This document shows, piece after piece, positions 8,260 to 15,128 of a stretch of 64,000 nt of DNA. Both the position numbers and the translations under genes were made by a program. Below the pieces are notes generated by a model. The model saw only the letters and a program-made list of their open reading frames with translations, ran no database searches and was not told the origin of the DNA. The stretch spans positions 1,922,001 to 1,986,000 of the forward strand of contig NZ_MDJS01000001.1 of the NCBI RefSeq assembly GCF_001705515.1, written 5' to 3'. The DNA comes from Mucilaginibacter sp. PPCGB 2223. Lineage in GTDB: Bacteria > Bacteroidota > Bacteroidia > Sphingobacteriales > Sphingobacteriaceae. Position 1 is the first letter of the stretch; the number at the start of each line of letters is the position of its first letter.

Positions 8260-9504
8260 TCAGTATGCCGCAGCCCCCGGTAAAAGCCATGCGTCTGCAT
8301 AGCCGGTTTGCGCTCCGATGAATGCGCAAACGTTTTTGATCTCTTCCGGGGTGACCAGCGCTCCCTGTAAATGATTCAAATGAGGACCGATCGACAGTAG
8401 CATATCGCCGTTCCCATGGAGCAACTCAGCTCCGCGGTTATCGAGGATCGTCCGCGAATCCGCTTCAGAGGCGACGCGAAACGCAAGCCGCGTTATGAAG
8501 CTGGCTTTGATGGCGCTGGTGATCACTTTTGCCGAGGGGCATTGTGTGGCGATCACCAAATGAATGCCGGCCGAACGGCCTGATTGGGCCAGGCGGCTAA
8601 TCTGGATCTCTGCGGTCAGCAACCCGGCAAACTCGTCGATAACAACCACGATCAAAGGCAGGTAGCGATATCCACCGGCCGGGCTCCATCCTCGCCTGAC
8701 AAATTTCTCGTTATAATCGCTGATATGCCAGACATCCGCATCTTTTAACAAGTCACACCGCGCATCTAGCTCAAGACACAATGCATTCAGCGTACGCAAC
8801 GCTTTGTCTCTATCGGTAACAATAGCTTGCGCTTCTTCCGGCAACTTCGCCAAAAAATGCCGTTCAATCCGGTGGAACAGGGTTAATTCAATCCCACTGG
8901 TATCGATCAGCACCAGCTTCATTTCCGCCGGATGCTTCTTGTACAATAAAGAAAGCAATAAGGAACGTAAGAAAACCGATTTACCCTCCCCGGCGATCAA
9001 TAAAGGTGGCAAGTAAGCCAAATCGACGATTAAAATATCATTGTTCATAGTCTTGCCCATAGCCACCGGTAGTGCCATTGGCGCATCCTTGAATATATCC
9101 GAAGCCAGTAGCGACCGTATCCTCACTTTATCCGGTACCGGATGGAACATTTCGATGCCAATCGTCCCTTTGCGCGCCAGTGGGCCGGTAACCCGCACCT
9201 TGGCCGCTAAATAAAGCGCCAGGTCGGCCTCCAGCGCCAGGATCTTCGACATCCGGACGCCCGGTGCCGGTATGATTTCGAACAAAGTCAGCGTTGGGCC
9301 AACAGTCGCTTTGATACGCTCGATCAAAACCCCGTTAAACTCCAGGATATCCACAATGATTCCTTTGTCCTTTTCCAATTTCTCTGCGTTGACCGGCCTA
9401 CTGAAAAACGGTGTCAATAAATCTAAACGTGGAAATTGATAATTCGCCAGAGCAAGCCTCGGGTCGAATTCACTAAAATCACGCAACTGATTTTCTGCGT
9501 CCAT
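8260..9504 (-). CDS. Short FtsK/SpoIIIE-like translocase with altered Walker A
   Basis: 414 residues without the membrane domain and without the DNA-reading gamma domain of FtsK. The motor core is plain: Walker B VVVIDEFAGLL (D290, E291), the arginine-containing RLAQSGRSAGIHLVIATQ segment, and SRTILDNRGAELLHGNGDM. The Walker A is abnormal: residues 171-176 read AGEGKS where the family has AGxTGxGKS, so three residues of the P-loop are missing, as after an in-frame 9-base loss. The usual IDPK after strand 2 is IDTS. ATP binding may therefore be lost or changed. Possible roles are an inactive paralogue or a regulator. It is not the chromosome-segregation FtsK. Confidence 0.8.
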   Translation of the reverse strand: MDAENQLRDFSEFDPRLALANYQFPRLDLLTPFFSRPVNAEKLEKDKGIIVDILEFNGVLIERIKATVGPTLTLFEIIPAPGVRMSKILALEADLALYLAAKVRVTGPLARKGTIGIEMFHPVPDKVRIRSLLASDIFKDAPMALPVAMGKTMNNDILIVDLAYLPPLLIAGEGKSVFLRSLLLSLLYKKHPAEMKLVLIDTSGIELTLFHRIERHFLAKLPEEAQAIVTDRDKALRTLNALCLELDARCDLLKDADVWHISDYNEKFVRRGWSPAGGYRYLPLIVVVIDEFAGLLTAEIQISRLAQSGRSAGIHLVIATQCPSAKVITSAIKASFITRLAFRVASEADSRTILDNRGAELLHGNGDMLLSIGPHLNHLQGALVTPEEIKNVCAFIGAQTGYADAWLLPGAAAY

Positions 9505-9669
9505 GGTATTATAGGTTTTTGTGCTCTAATATAACTACTTTTATTAAGTAAATCTGCCAAATCCAACCGCTTTCCAAACACTTTACCGCGCCTGCAATAC
9601 GCGCCGAAGTTTCTGAAAAAGCTGGGCGCGATTTAGCCGTGCACTTGCTGCGTTCGGGTTTTTGCGGGT

Positions 9670-10428
9670 ATGGTTAACTTTCATAGGCCCTTGTCTTTCA
9701 GGTCGGGGAAGCGCAGCCCGGTTTTCGGTAACCCTCAAACTGCGAGCAAGGTGGCGGGCACGATCACGCAGACGCCAATGAAGTATACCGGGACGACTAT
9801 TTACGGTAAATATTATGGTATCTACCAATATGACAGCAAAACGTTTTCCATACCCTTCGGCTATTACGAAGCTTTCCAGTTCCTCGGCAGTTTTATTAGC
9901 GGCCAGGATGCCATCTTATTTAAGTGGGCCGAATTCTCCGTGCAGGCCTCCGGCCACACACTCAGCACCACCCAAGTCCTCAACGAAGTATTACGAAGCC
10001 CCGTCACCGAGCGCGATATCCTCGAATCGAAAGCCCTCTACCGCCAGATCCTCAAAACCGACGGCAAAGTCCGCTGCGTCTGGAGCGGCGATATCATCAG
10101 CCGCTATGACATCGACCACATCATCCCCTTCACCATCTGGAAAAACAACGACCTCTGGAACCTGCTCCCCGCACGCACTGACCTCAATAATCAAAAACGC
10201 GATAAAATACCCAGCCCGGTCCTCATCGATAACCAAACCGAACTCATCCTTCATTATTGGGACTTACTCCATCAACACAAACAACAACGCTTCCGGAAAG
10301 AACTGCAAACCGCCTTGCTGGGTTACCATACCACCGATAATTGGCAGCAACCGGCAATCACGCAGTTGAAGCATAGTTGTGATTATTTGATCACGACACG
10401 GGGATTTGAAGCTTGGAATGGACGTTGA
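9670..10428 (+). CDS. HNH endonuclease, possibly 5'-truncated
   Basis: 252 residues from 9670 or 216 from the ATG at 9778. The C-terminal half carries an HNH nuclease core: CVWSG, then DIDHIIPF, then NLLPA and NNQKRDKIP, a layout seen in restriction-type HNH proteins. Residues before about 40 look unlike coding sequence of this family. The conserved part starts near YYGIYQYDS, so the true start may be 9778 or the 5' end may have been lost. Codon use in the 3' half matches neighbours. It has no obvious operon partner: the FtsK-like gene is divergent and the next gene is convergent. Confidence 0.65.
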   Translation: MVNFHRPLSFRSGKRSPVFGNPQTASKVAGTITQTPMKYTGTTIYGKYYGIYQYDSKTFSIPFGYYEAFQFLGSFISGQDAILFKWAEFSVQASGHTLSTTQVLNEVLRSPVTERDILESKALYRQILKTDGKVRCVWSGDIISRYDIDHIIPFTIWKNNDLWNLLPARTDLNNQKRDKIPSPVLIDNQTELILHYWDLLHQHKQQRFRKELQTALLGYHTTDNWQQPAITQLKHSCDYLITTRGFEAWNGR

Positions 10429-10435
10429 TCCCCAT

Positions 10436-10675
10436 TCACCGGCAACAGATCTTGCAGGCCCGGTAACCTAATTTGATCGCCTGGGTCTTAGGTAGCTTGA
10501 TGATGGTATAGGTACAATTTTTCAGGCCTCTGCATTCATAAAGATGATAGGCGTGTGCGGATTTGCTTTTGCAGATCAATACGGTGTCGGCCCGGGTTTG
10601 GGCATGGGCCGCGCTGCTCGGGTTGGTGCACGCCACGCTGAATGCCAGTCTCAGGATAATCAATACTTGTTTCAT
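10436..10675 (-). CDS. Small secreted Cys/His protein (CKSxxAxxYH family)
   Basis: 79 residues with a signal peptide (cleavage near HAQT) and the pattern VLICKSKSAHAYH, then CRGLKNCTY and a final CKIC. The spacing of Cys and His resembles a small metal-binding module of the kind found in Ada N-termini and ComEC tails, but no function is known to me. A clear paralogue is encoded at 14599, at the head of the VWA/tubulin/actin operon; the shared core is CKS-x6-YH-x4-CRGL-x2-CTY. A plain TACATTTG promoter element lies 18 bases upstream. Confidence 0.65.
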   Translation of the reverse strand: MKQVLIILRLAFSVACTNPSSAAHAQTRADTVLICKSKSAHAYHLYECRGLKNCTYTIIKLPKTQAIKLGYRACKICCR

Positions 10676-10692
10676 CGGGGTTTAGGTTTACC

Positions 10693-10700
10693 CAAATGTA
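10693..10700 (-). promoter_or_regulatory. TAnnTTTG promoter element (TACATTTG)
   Basis: The minus strand reads TACATTTG 18 bases before the ATG of the small Cys/His gene. It matches the Bacteroidota -7 element. No TTG was found at the -33 position, and the palindrome present at the five regulated promoters is absent here. Confidence 0.45.
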
Positions 10701-10732
10701 TACAATTTCTTTAAGTAGCTTGTTATCAGTGC

Positions 10733-11617
10733 TTATCTATGAAAATATTTGTCAATCATGTAAAGGGTGATGGGTTTCAATCGCCGGTTGGTGTCCAGCG
10801 GATAGGCGCCTCCTGCGGTAAAACAGGCCAGCCCTTTTGCGGTCTTGAAATACCAGACATGCCCGATGGATTGCGCATTGATCTGACTGGTATCGGTGAT
10901 CTGTCTGAAATGCGCCAATCTGAAGGTATCCAAAGTAAGGACGGGTGCACTGTTGGGTGTGGAGCCCGGGATGGTATCGTAGTGGTCGTTGTTCCAGTAC
11001 ATGTGCCTGGTTGGGATAACACTTAAAGAAAGTGAATCAGTTTTTTTGATAGGCGGTTTTCCCGCGCTGTTTTTCAATGCATAAAGTCCTCCGGTAAGTG
11101 TTGCTATCACCAAGGCGGTGATGGCTATGTTCTTCCTATTGACGAAGCGCATCCAGCGCGCTAAAAGATTTTCTTTGATGGTTTCACCGGTGTCATCATC
11201 ATCTTCATTGACTGGTGGTGGCGGTGGTGGAGTTTTTCCGCCCGTTTCGCCTTGGGTTTCATTTGGCTTCCAGCCGTACCGGTAAGGTCTTGGCCGGAAG
11301 TCGATCAGGAATGCGAGTAACTCAATGGTCCGGTCTACAGGGGCCTCTGTCCTATCATTCAAAAAATTATTCAGGGCTTTAAAGGTTGTCTCTGCTACGC
11401 CATTTTTAACGGCCTGTTTGTAGGCCTTTTCATTGTCTTTTTTTCCATAGAATAATTGAAGCGTGGCTTCGTCTGTGCTCTGGTACCAATCAAAAGCAGT
11501 GACGCATTCGGCTTTAAGTGTGCCCGATTTGGGTTCGATCAAATTGGGGGAAAGGTTACCGGAATCTCTCTTCTCCTGGTAAGCTTTTAATACGGCAGCG
11601 CGGTACTCGGGTGACAT
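10733..11617 (-). CDS. Single-TM membrane protein, unknown function
   Basis: 294 residues. A cytoplasmic N-terminal part of about 150 residues is helical and charged, followed by a proline run and an acidic stretch (EDDDD). One TM segment lies at about 170-188 (IAITALVIATLTGGLYAL). The C-terminal domain of about 100 residues has Trp/Tyr-rich strands and would be outside the inner membrane. The topology recalls anti-sigma or signalling proteins, but no family motif supports that. Upstream is a degenerate copy of the palindrome-promoter module. No operon partner. Confidence 0.6.
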   Translation of the reverse strand: MSPEYRAAVLKAYQEKRDSGNLSPNLIEPKSGTLKAECVTAFDWYQSTDEATLQLFYGKKDNEKAYKQAVKNGVAETTFKALNNFLNDRTEAPVDRTIELLAFLIDFRPRPYRYGWKPNETQGETGGKTPPPPPPVNEDDDDTGETIKENLLARWMRFVNRKNIAITALVIATLTGGLYALKNSAGKPPIKKTDSLSLSVIPTRHMYWNNDHYDTIPGSTPNSAPVLTLDTFRLAHFRQITDTSQINAQSIGHVWYFKTAKGLACFTAGGAYPLDTNRRLKPITLYMIDKYFHR

Positions 11618-11634
11618 TTCAATAGATTAAAAAG

Positions 11635-11676
11635 TAAAGCTAAGTTAATTTTTCCTGTCTTTTTACGCTTTCCCGG
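11635..11676 (-). promoter_or_regulatory. Degenerate copy of the palindrome-promoter module
   Basis: On the minus strand CCGGGAAAGCGT (11676-11665) differs at two positions from the exact palindrome ACGGGAAACCGT. It is followed after 22 bases by TAGCTTTA (11642-11635), one mismatch from TAnnTTTG. The gene starts at 11617. It may be a weak member of the regulon or a chance match. Confidence 0.35.
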
Positions 11677-11712
11677 AATTCTGGCCAGAACGATAAGAAT
11701 TACAGGAATTCC

Positions 11713-11746
11713 TTGCTGCAAAGCGTTTTAGGTGCCTATACCTTTG
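11713..11746 (+). promoter_or_regulatory. Bacteroidota promoter TTG-N23-TACCTTTG
   Basis: TTG at 11713-11715 and TACCTTTG at 11739-11746 are separated by 23 bases, inside the range known for the Bacteroidota housekeeping sigma factor. It would start transcription near 11752, just ahead of the structured RNA. Confidence 0.6.
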
Positions 11747-11749
11747 GTT

Positions 11750-11925
11750 TCGAAATCAGTTAACAGGTTTCGCGATGAGCAAAGAAAGCGGGGGTTTGTA
11801 CCTGGCTTGGGAAGCGGTTACCAGCTCCCCGCGATCGATGCTCTGCTTACTTCCCAAACAGTAAGAAGCGCTTCTTACGACCACGCAGTGCCGCCCCCAT
11901 ATGGTTGGCGGGCGGGCTGCTTTTT
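11750..11925 (+). ncRNA. Candidate structured RNA or attenuator leader
   Basis: About 175 bases between a good promoter and an intrinsic terminator, without a convincing ORF. Three hairpins can be drawn by eye: 11788-11832 (GCGGGG with CCCCGC, inner CTGG/CCAG and GCTT/AAGC), 11861-11878 (perfect palindrome GTAAGAAGC/GCTTCTTAC), and the terminator at 11885-11920. TTGGGAAG near 11807 could also pair with CTTCCCAA near 11850, an alternative fold. It may be an independent small RNA or a riboregulatory leader of the lipoprotein peptide at 11950. No known RNA family was recognised. Confidence 0.45.
11885..11925 (+). terminator. Intrinsic terminator
   Basis: GCAG and GCCGCCC on the left pair with GGGCGGG and CTGC on the right, with a small loop containing CCATATGG, directly followed by TTTTT at 11921-11925. 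Confidence 0.65.
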
Positions 11926-11949
11926 CGTAACCTTTTAATCTTTAAAAAA

Positions 11950-12102
11950 ATGTACTATTCTATATTTTTGGCCCTCTTTTTGGCCCTGGCTTGCCCTTCA
12001 CATCGTTCGGCAAAAACACATCACAGTTCAACCGTCATGGCGCAGGATTCCATCGGAAATGATGGCAGCGGCGGCGACGAAGGGCATTTCCCGCCTCACT
12101 AA
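11950..12102 (+). CDS. 50-residue lipoprotein peptide
   Basis: ATG at 11950. A short signal (MYYSIFLALFLALAC) ends in a clear lipobox LALAC with Cys15 as the lipidation site. The rest is 35 polar residues rich in Ser, His, Gly and Asp. It starts 25 bases after a terminator and ends 15 bases before a second, very strong terminator, so it is a separate unit. The function is unknown; it may be a surface peptide or an entericidin-like small lipoprotein. Expression could depend on read-through of the upstream terminator. Confidence 0.6.
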   Translation: MYYSIFLALFLALACPSHRSAKTHHSSTVMAQDSIGNDGSGGDEGHFPPH

Positions 12103-12117
12103 TATCCGGTCAGGCGA

Positions 12118-12150
12118 AATAAGGCAAGAGCGATCTTGCCTTATTTTTTT
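12118..12150 (+). terminator. Strong intrinsic terminator
   Basis: A perfect 12-base stem, AATAAGGCAAGA (12118-12129) with TCTTGCCTTATT (12134-12145), a 4-base loop, then a T-run. The 5' A-rich arm also makes it work from the other strand. Confidence 0.85.
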
Positions 12151-12189
12151 GATATTATTTAATAGCTTTAGGAATATTTTAAAGCTGTT

Positions 12190-13863
12190 TTGAAAAAACT
12201 TGGGTTCTTGTTGCCGGTCTTGCTGACCACGCTGTATGCCTGCCGCCAGGAAAAGCAAAAGGATGTCGTGGCCGACAACCGTTATTATCAAAAGGCAGAG
12301 GCTTTCTGGGACCATCAGAACGATTCCGCGTTTTATTACTACAATAAAGCAGCCACCACGTCAAAAGATAGCGTGCAGGTGGCGATGGCTTATAATAACA
12401 TGGCCCTGTTGCAATCCAACGCCGGGGACTATTTTGGCGGCCAGGAGAGTTTGTCGCTCTCGTTGAAGTTTTTGAGAGAAGATGATCCGAAGGACCATGC
12501 CTGCCTCGCCTCGGACTATAATGACCTGGGCACGAACAGCCTGAAGCTCAAGAACTATGATGAGGCGATCGCTTTTTATGACCGGGGCATGCGGTTTACG
12601 GCCAATAAGGAATTCCTGGCCATGTTGTACAATAACCAGGGGAATGCTTATCAAAAGAAAAAGGCGTACAACAAAGCCCTGGAACGTTACCGGACCGCCC
12701 TGACACAAACGAAAGCCGGGGGCAGGACCTATGCCCGGATCCTGACCAATATGGCCAGCACCCGTTGGTTGCAGCGACCGGGTTTTAATGCGGCACCCGA
12801 CCTGATGCGGGCGCTCCGGATCCGTTTGAAAGAAGGTGATCGCTGGGGGCAAAATTCGAGTTATATCCATTTGGCAAACTATTATACCAAATCTCATCCC
12901 GATTCGGCCTTAATATATGCCGGCAAAATGTACGCGGTGGCGACGGCGCTGAACAGCCCGGATGACCGGCTGGAGGCCTTACAAAAGCTGATCGCTTTGG
13001 CGCCGGATCCAGCGGCGAAAACCTATTTTTCAACCTACCAGCAATTGAACGACAGCGTGCAGACGGCGCGCAACGCGGCCAAGAACCAGTTTGCGCTGAT
13101 CCGCTACGATACGGAAAAGGCAAAGACGGATAACCTCCGCCTGCAAAAGGAGAATGCCGACAAGAAATACGAGCTTATTAAGAAGAACGCCCAGCTCTAC
13201 GGGATCATTGGGCTATTTGTGCTGGCTATTGTTGCTGTGGTACTGTGGTACCGGAAAAGGAAGCGGAAGCAGGCGGAAGAAACGCAGGAGGCGGTGCGGG
13301 AGACCCAGCGCAGGGCCTCAAAAAAGGTGCATGATACCTTAGCCAACGATATTTATCGGATCATGAAAAAAGTCCAATACGGGACGGGCCTGGGCCAGGA
13401 GGAGCTGCTGGACGATATAGACGATGTCTATAAACGAGCGCGTGATATCTCCTATGAACTGGTGCCGGGCGCCGATGAGGACTTCCAGGAAAAGATATCG
13501 GCTTTGGTGCTGGCTTTCGGTACGGAGGAAACAAAGGTGCTACTGGTGGGGAATAGCGCGGAGTTCTGGCAAAAGATCGAACCGGCGTATAAGTTCGAGC
13601 TCAAATACATCCTGCAGGAGTTGATGGTCAATATGCAAAAGCACAGCGGGGCGGGCAATGTGGTGGTCAAGTTTGAAACCGATGGAGAACGCTGCGTGAT
13701 CACTTATATGGACGACGGGATTGGCATGCCCGAAGAGACGGTCTATAAGAACGGTTTGACGAATACGGGAAACCGTATAAAAGCCATGCAGGGGGAACTT
13801 ATTTTTGACCATAGCCACCAAGGCTTAACCATTCAGCTATGTTTCAAAGCGCGCTTATCGTAG
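12190..13863 (+). CDS. TPR-containing lipoprotein-type histidine kinase
   Basis: 557 residues from a TTG start, chosen because it gives a signal with lipobox TLYAC (Cys18). Residues about 25-300 are TPR-like helical repeats (ALLQSN, YNDLGTNSLKLKNYDEA, YNNQGNAYQKKKAYNKA), probably periplasmic. A TM segment lies at 337-355 (GIIGLFVLAIVAVVLWY), then a coiled linker. The dimerisation helix KKVHDTLANDIYR has His381 as the phosphorylation site (HisKA_3/NarL-class). The ATPase domain shows ELMVNMQKHS (N box), DDGIG (G1) and NTGNRI (G2). It overlaps the response regulator by 25 bases. A copy of the palindrome-promoter module lies inside its 3' end. It is likely the sensor for the downstream regulon. 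Confidence 0.9.
   Translation: MKKLGFLLPVLLTTLYACRQEKQKDVVADNRYYQKAEAFWDHQNDSAFYYYNKAATTSKDSVQVAMAYNNMALLQSNAGDYFGGQESLSLSLKFLREDDPKDHACLASDYNDLGTNSLKLKNYDEAIAFYDRGMRFTANKEFLAMLYNNQGNAYQKKKAYNKALERYRTALTQTKAGGRTYARILTNMASTRWLQRPGFNAAPDLMRALRIRLKEGDRWGQNSSYIHLANYYTKSHPDSALIYAGKMYAVATALNSPDDRLEALQKLIALAPDPAAKTYFSTYQQLNDSVQTARNAAKNQFALIRYDTEKAKTDNLRLQKENADKKYELIKKNAQLYGIIGLFVLAIVAVVLWYRKRKRKQAEETQEAVRETQRRASKKVHDTLANDIYRIMKKVQYGTGLGQEELLDDIDDVYKRARDISYELVPGADEDFQEKISALVLAFGTEETKVLLVGNSAEFWQKIEPAYKFELKYILQELMVNMQKHSGAGNVVVKFETDGERCVITYMDDGIGMPEETVYKNGLTNTGNRIKAMQGELIFDHSHQGLTIQLCFKARLS
13765..13807 (+). promoter_or_regulatory. Palindrome-promoter module A, upstream of the response regulator
   Basis: ACGGGAAACCGT at 13765-13776, a 23-base spacer, then TATTTTTG at 13800-13807. 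The module lies within the last codons of the kinase gene, in the region encoding the G2 box, and points to the response regulator start 32 bases downstream. It suggests that the regulator has its own, probably autoregulated, promoter. Confidence 0.75.
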
Positions 13864-14504
13864 AAGACCATCAGAGTTCGAACCAGTGGATCCAGCAAAT
13901 CTTAAAGGACCTGGGGGTCATGACCGTGAAATATGCGTATTACTGCGATGATGCCTTGTTGATGTTGAAAAGAGCCCTGGAAGATAACACTCCTTTTGAT
14001 CTGCTGTTGACCGACCTGTCTTTTGATGAAGATGGCCGCGTGCAACAGTTGCGCAACGGGGCGATGCTGATCGAGGCAGCCAAAAACCTGCAGCCGGACT
14101 TGCGGGTGCTGGTGTTTTCCGCGGAACCCGACCCTGCGGTCGTGGGTAACCTGTTTAAACAACTGGACATCAACGGTTATGTCCATAAGGGGCGCCGCGA
14201 TATGACCGATCTGAAGACAGCGGTCGAGTATATCCATCAGCATAAGAAGTTTGTGCCGGCCGAGTTCCAGCAGGCGGTCCGGAGCAAAAACGCCCACGAT
14301 TTTAGCACTTATGATATCCAGATCATTTCCTTGCTTGCCCAGGGCACGCTGCAAAAGAACATCCCGGCCATCCTCCAGCAAAGCGGAGCTAAGGCGACCA
14401 GCCTGAGCAGCGTCGAGAAACGCCTGAACCAGATCAGAGAGACGCTGGGCTTCACCAAGAACGAGCAGCTGGTCGCTTATTGCAAGGACCACAAAGTGAT
14501 CTGA
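13839..14504 (+). CDS. Response regulator, NarL/LuxR-like
   Basis: 221 residues. The receiver domain has E9-D10, phospho-acceptor D59 in LLLTDLSFDED, the Ser/Thr switch VFSAEPD and Lys117 in YVHKG. The C-terminal 75 residues are a helix-turn-helix region (DIQIISLLAQGTLQKNI, then VEKRLNQIRETLGF) of LuxR/GerE type, though diverged. It overlaps the partner kinase by 25 bases. It has its own copy of the conserved palindrome-promoter module, and the next copy sits 38 bases after its stop. It is the best candidate for the activator that binds ACGG-N4-CCGT, which is inference from proximity and from the usual -41 binding of this class. Confidence 0.9.
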   Translation: MFQSALIVEDHQSSNQWIQQILKDLGVMTVKYAYYCDDALLMLKRALEDNTPFDLLLTDLSFDEDGRVQQLRNGAMLIEAAKNLQPDLRVLVFSAEPDPAVVGNLFKQLDINGYVHKGRRDMTDLKTAVEYIHQHKKFVPAEFQQAVRSKNAHDFSTYDIQIISLLAQGTLQKNIPAILQQSGAKATSLSSVEKRLNQIRETLGFTKNEQLVAYCKDHKVI

Positions 14505-14541
14505 GCCAAATCCAATCCATCTTCATTTATTTTTTCAGATT

Positions 14542-14584
14542 ACGGTTTCCCGTAAAGATAAGTTCCTGTATGCCTGTAGTTTTG
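14542..14584 (+). promoter_or_regulatory. Palindrome-promoter module B, head of the VWA/tubulin/actin operon
   Basis: ACGGTTTCCCGT at 14542-14553, a 23-base spacer, then TAGTTTTG at 14577-14584. The first gene starts at 14599, so the 5' leader is about 10 bases. The next ten kilobases contain no other visible promoter and hardly any gap. Confidence 0.85.
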
Positions 14585-14598
14585 GGTAATGCTTAACG

Positions 14599-14820
14599 AT
14601 GAAAAGGGGCTTAAAAATAGTTTTATTATTGCTCGCACTATGGAGCGAAAGCTGCCGTGATGATACAACCATAGTATATGTCTGTAAGAGTCGCGGTGCC
14701 AAAAAATACCACCTAAAGGAGCATTGCCGCGGCCTGAGCAATTGTACCTATACGGTCGTGAAGATGACGTTATCGGAGGCGGAAAGCCAGGGAAAGACGC
14801 GGTGCAAGTGGGAGAAATAA
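14599..14820 (+). CDS. Small secreted Cys/His protein heading the operon
   Basis: 73 residues. A hydrophobic leader (LKIVLLLLALWSESC) ends at a possible lipobox-like Cys, followed by VYVCKSRGAKKYH, HCRGLSNCTY and a final CKW. Paralogue of the 10436-10675 protein. The Cys-His spacing suggests a small metal- or redox-active module on the periplasmic side. It is the first gene after module B and is separated from the DUF3892 gene by 20 bases, so it is probably co-expressed with the cytoskeleton-like operon. Function unknown. Confidence 0.7.
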   Translation: MKRGLKIVLLLLALWSESCRDDTTIVYVCKSRGAKKYHLKEHCRGLSNCTYTVVKMTLSEAESQGKTRCKWEK

Positions 14821-14840
14821 GAAATCAATCCATCAAAAAT

Positions 14841-15128
14841 ATGTCAGTAAGAATTACCTGTATTAAGAAGGCTGCCGGGGATCATGAGAATCCTTATGTG
14901 GCGATCAGCAGCATGAGCTGGATCAACGAACAATCGAAAAAAACCGGAACTGCGACCCGCATAGAAGTATACGATTTTGTTAAGGATGGCGGAGAAGCCT
15001 ATGTCAAGGACGCCGATGGTAACAAAGCGAAACTGCTGGCGCGGACCACGGCCAAGGGTACCAAATATGTCAAGACTGAGGCCGACGACGTAAAATCCGA
15101 TAACCTGCTTAAACTGAAAGAATGTTGA
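14841..15128 (+). CDS. DUF3892 family protein
   Basis: 95 residues from the ATG at 14841, which gives the typical family start MSVRITCIKKAAGDHENPY. Further family marks are ISSMSWINE, the GEAYVKDADGN segment, GTKYVKTEADD and the end DNLLKLKEC. DUF3892 proteins are small cytoplasmic beta-rich proteins of unknown function, often next to defence or mobile genes. It overlaps the VWA lipoprotein gene by 7 bases, so translation is probably coupled. Confidence 0.8.
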   Translation: MSVRITCIKKAAGDHENPYVAISSMSWINEQSKKTGTATRIEVYDFVKDGGEAYVKDADGNKAKLLARTTAKGTKYVKTEADDVKSDNLLKLKEC

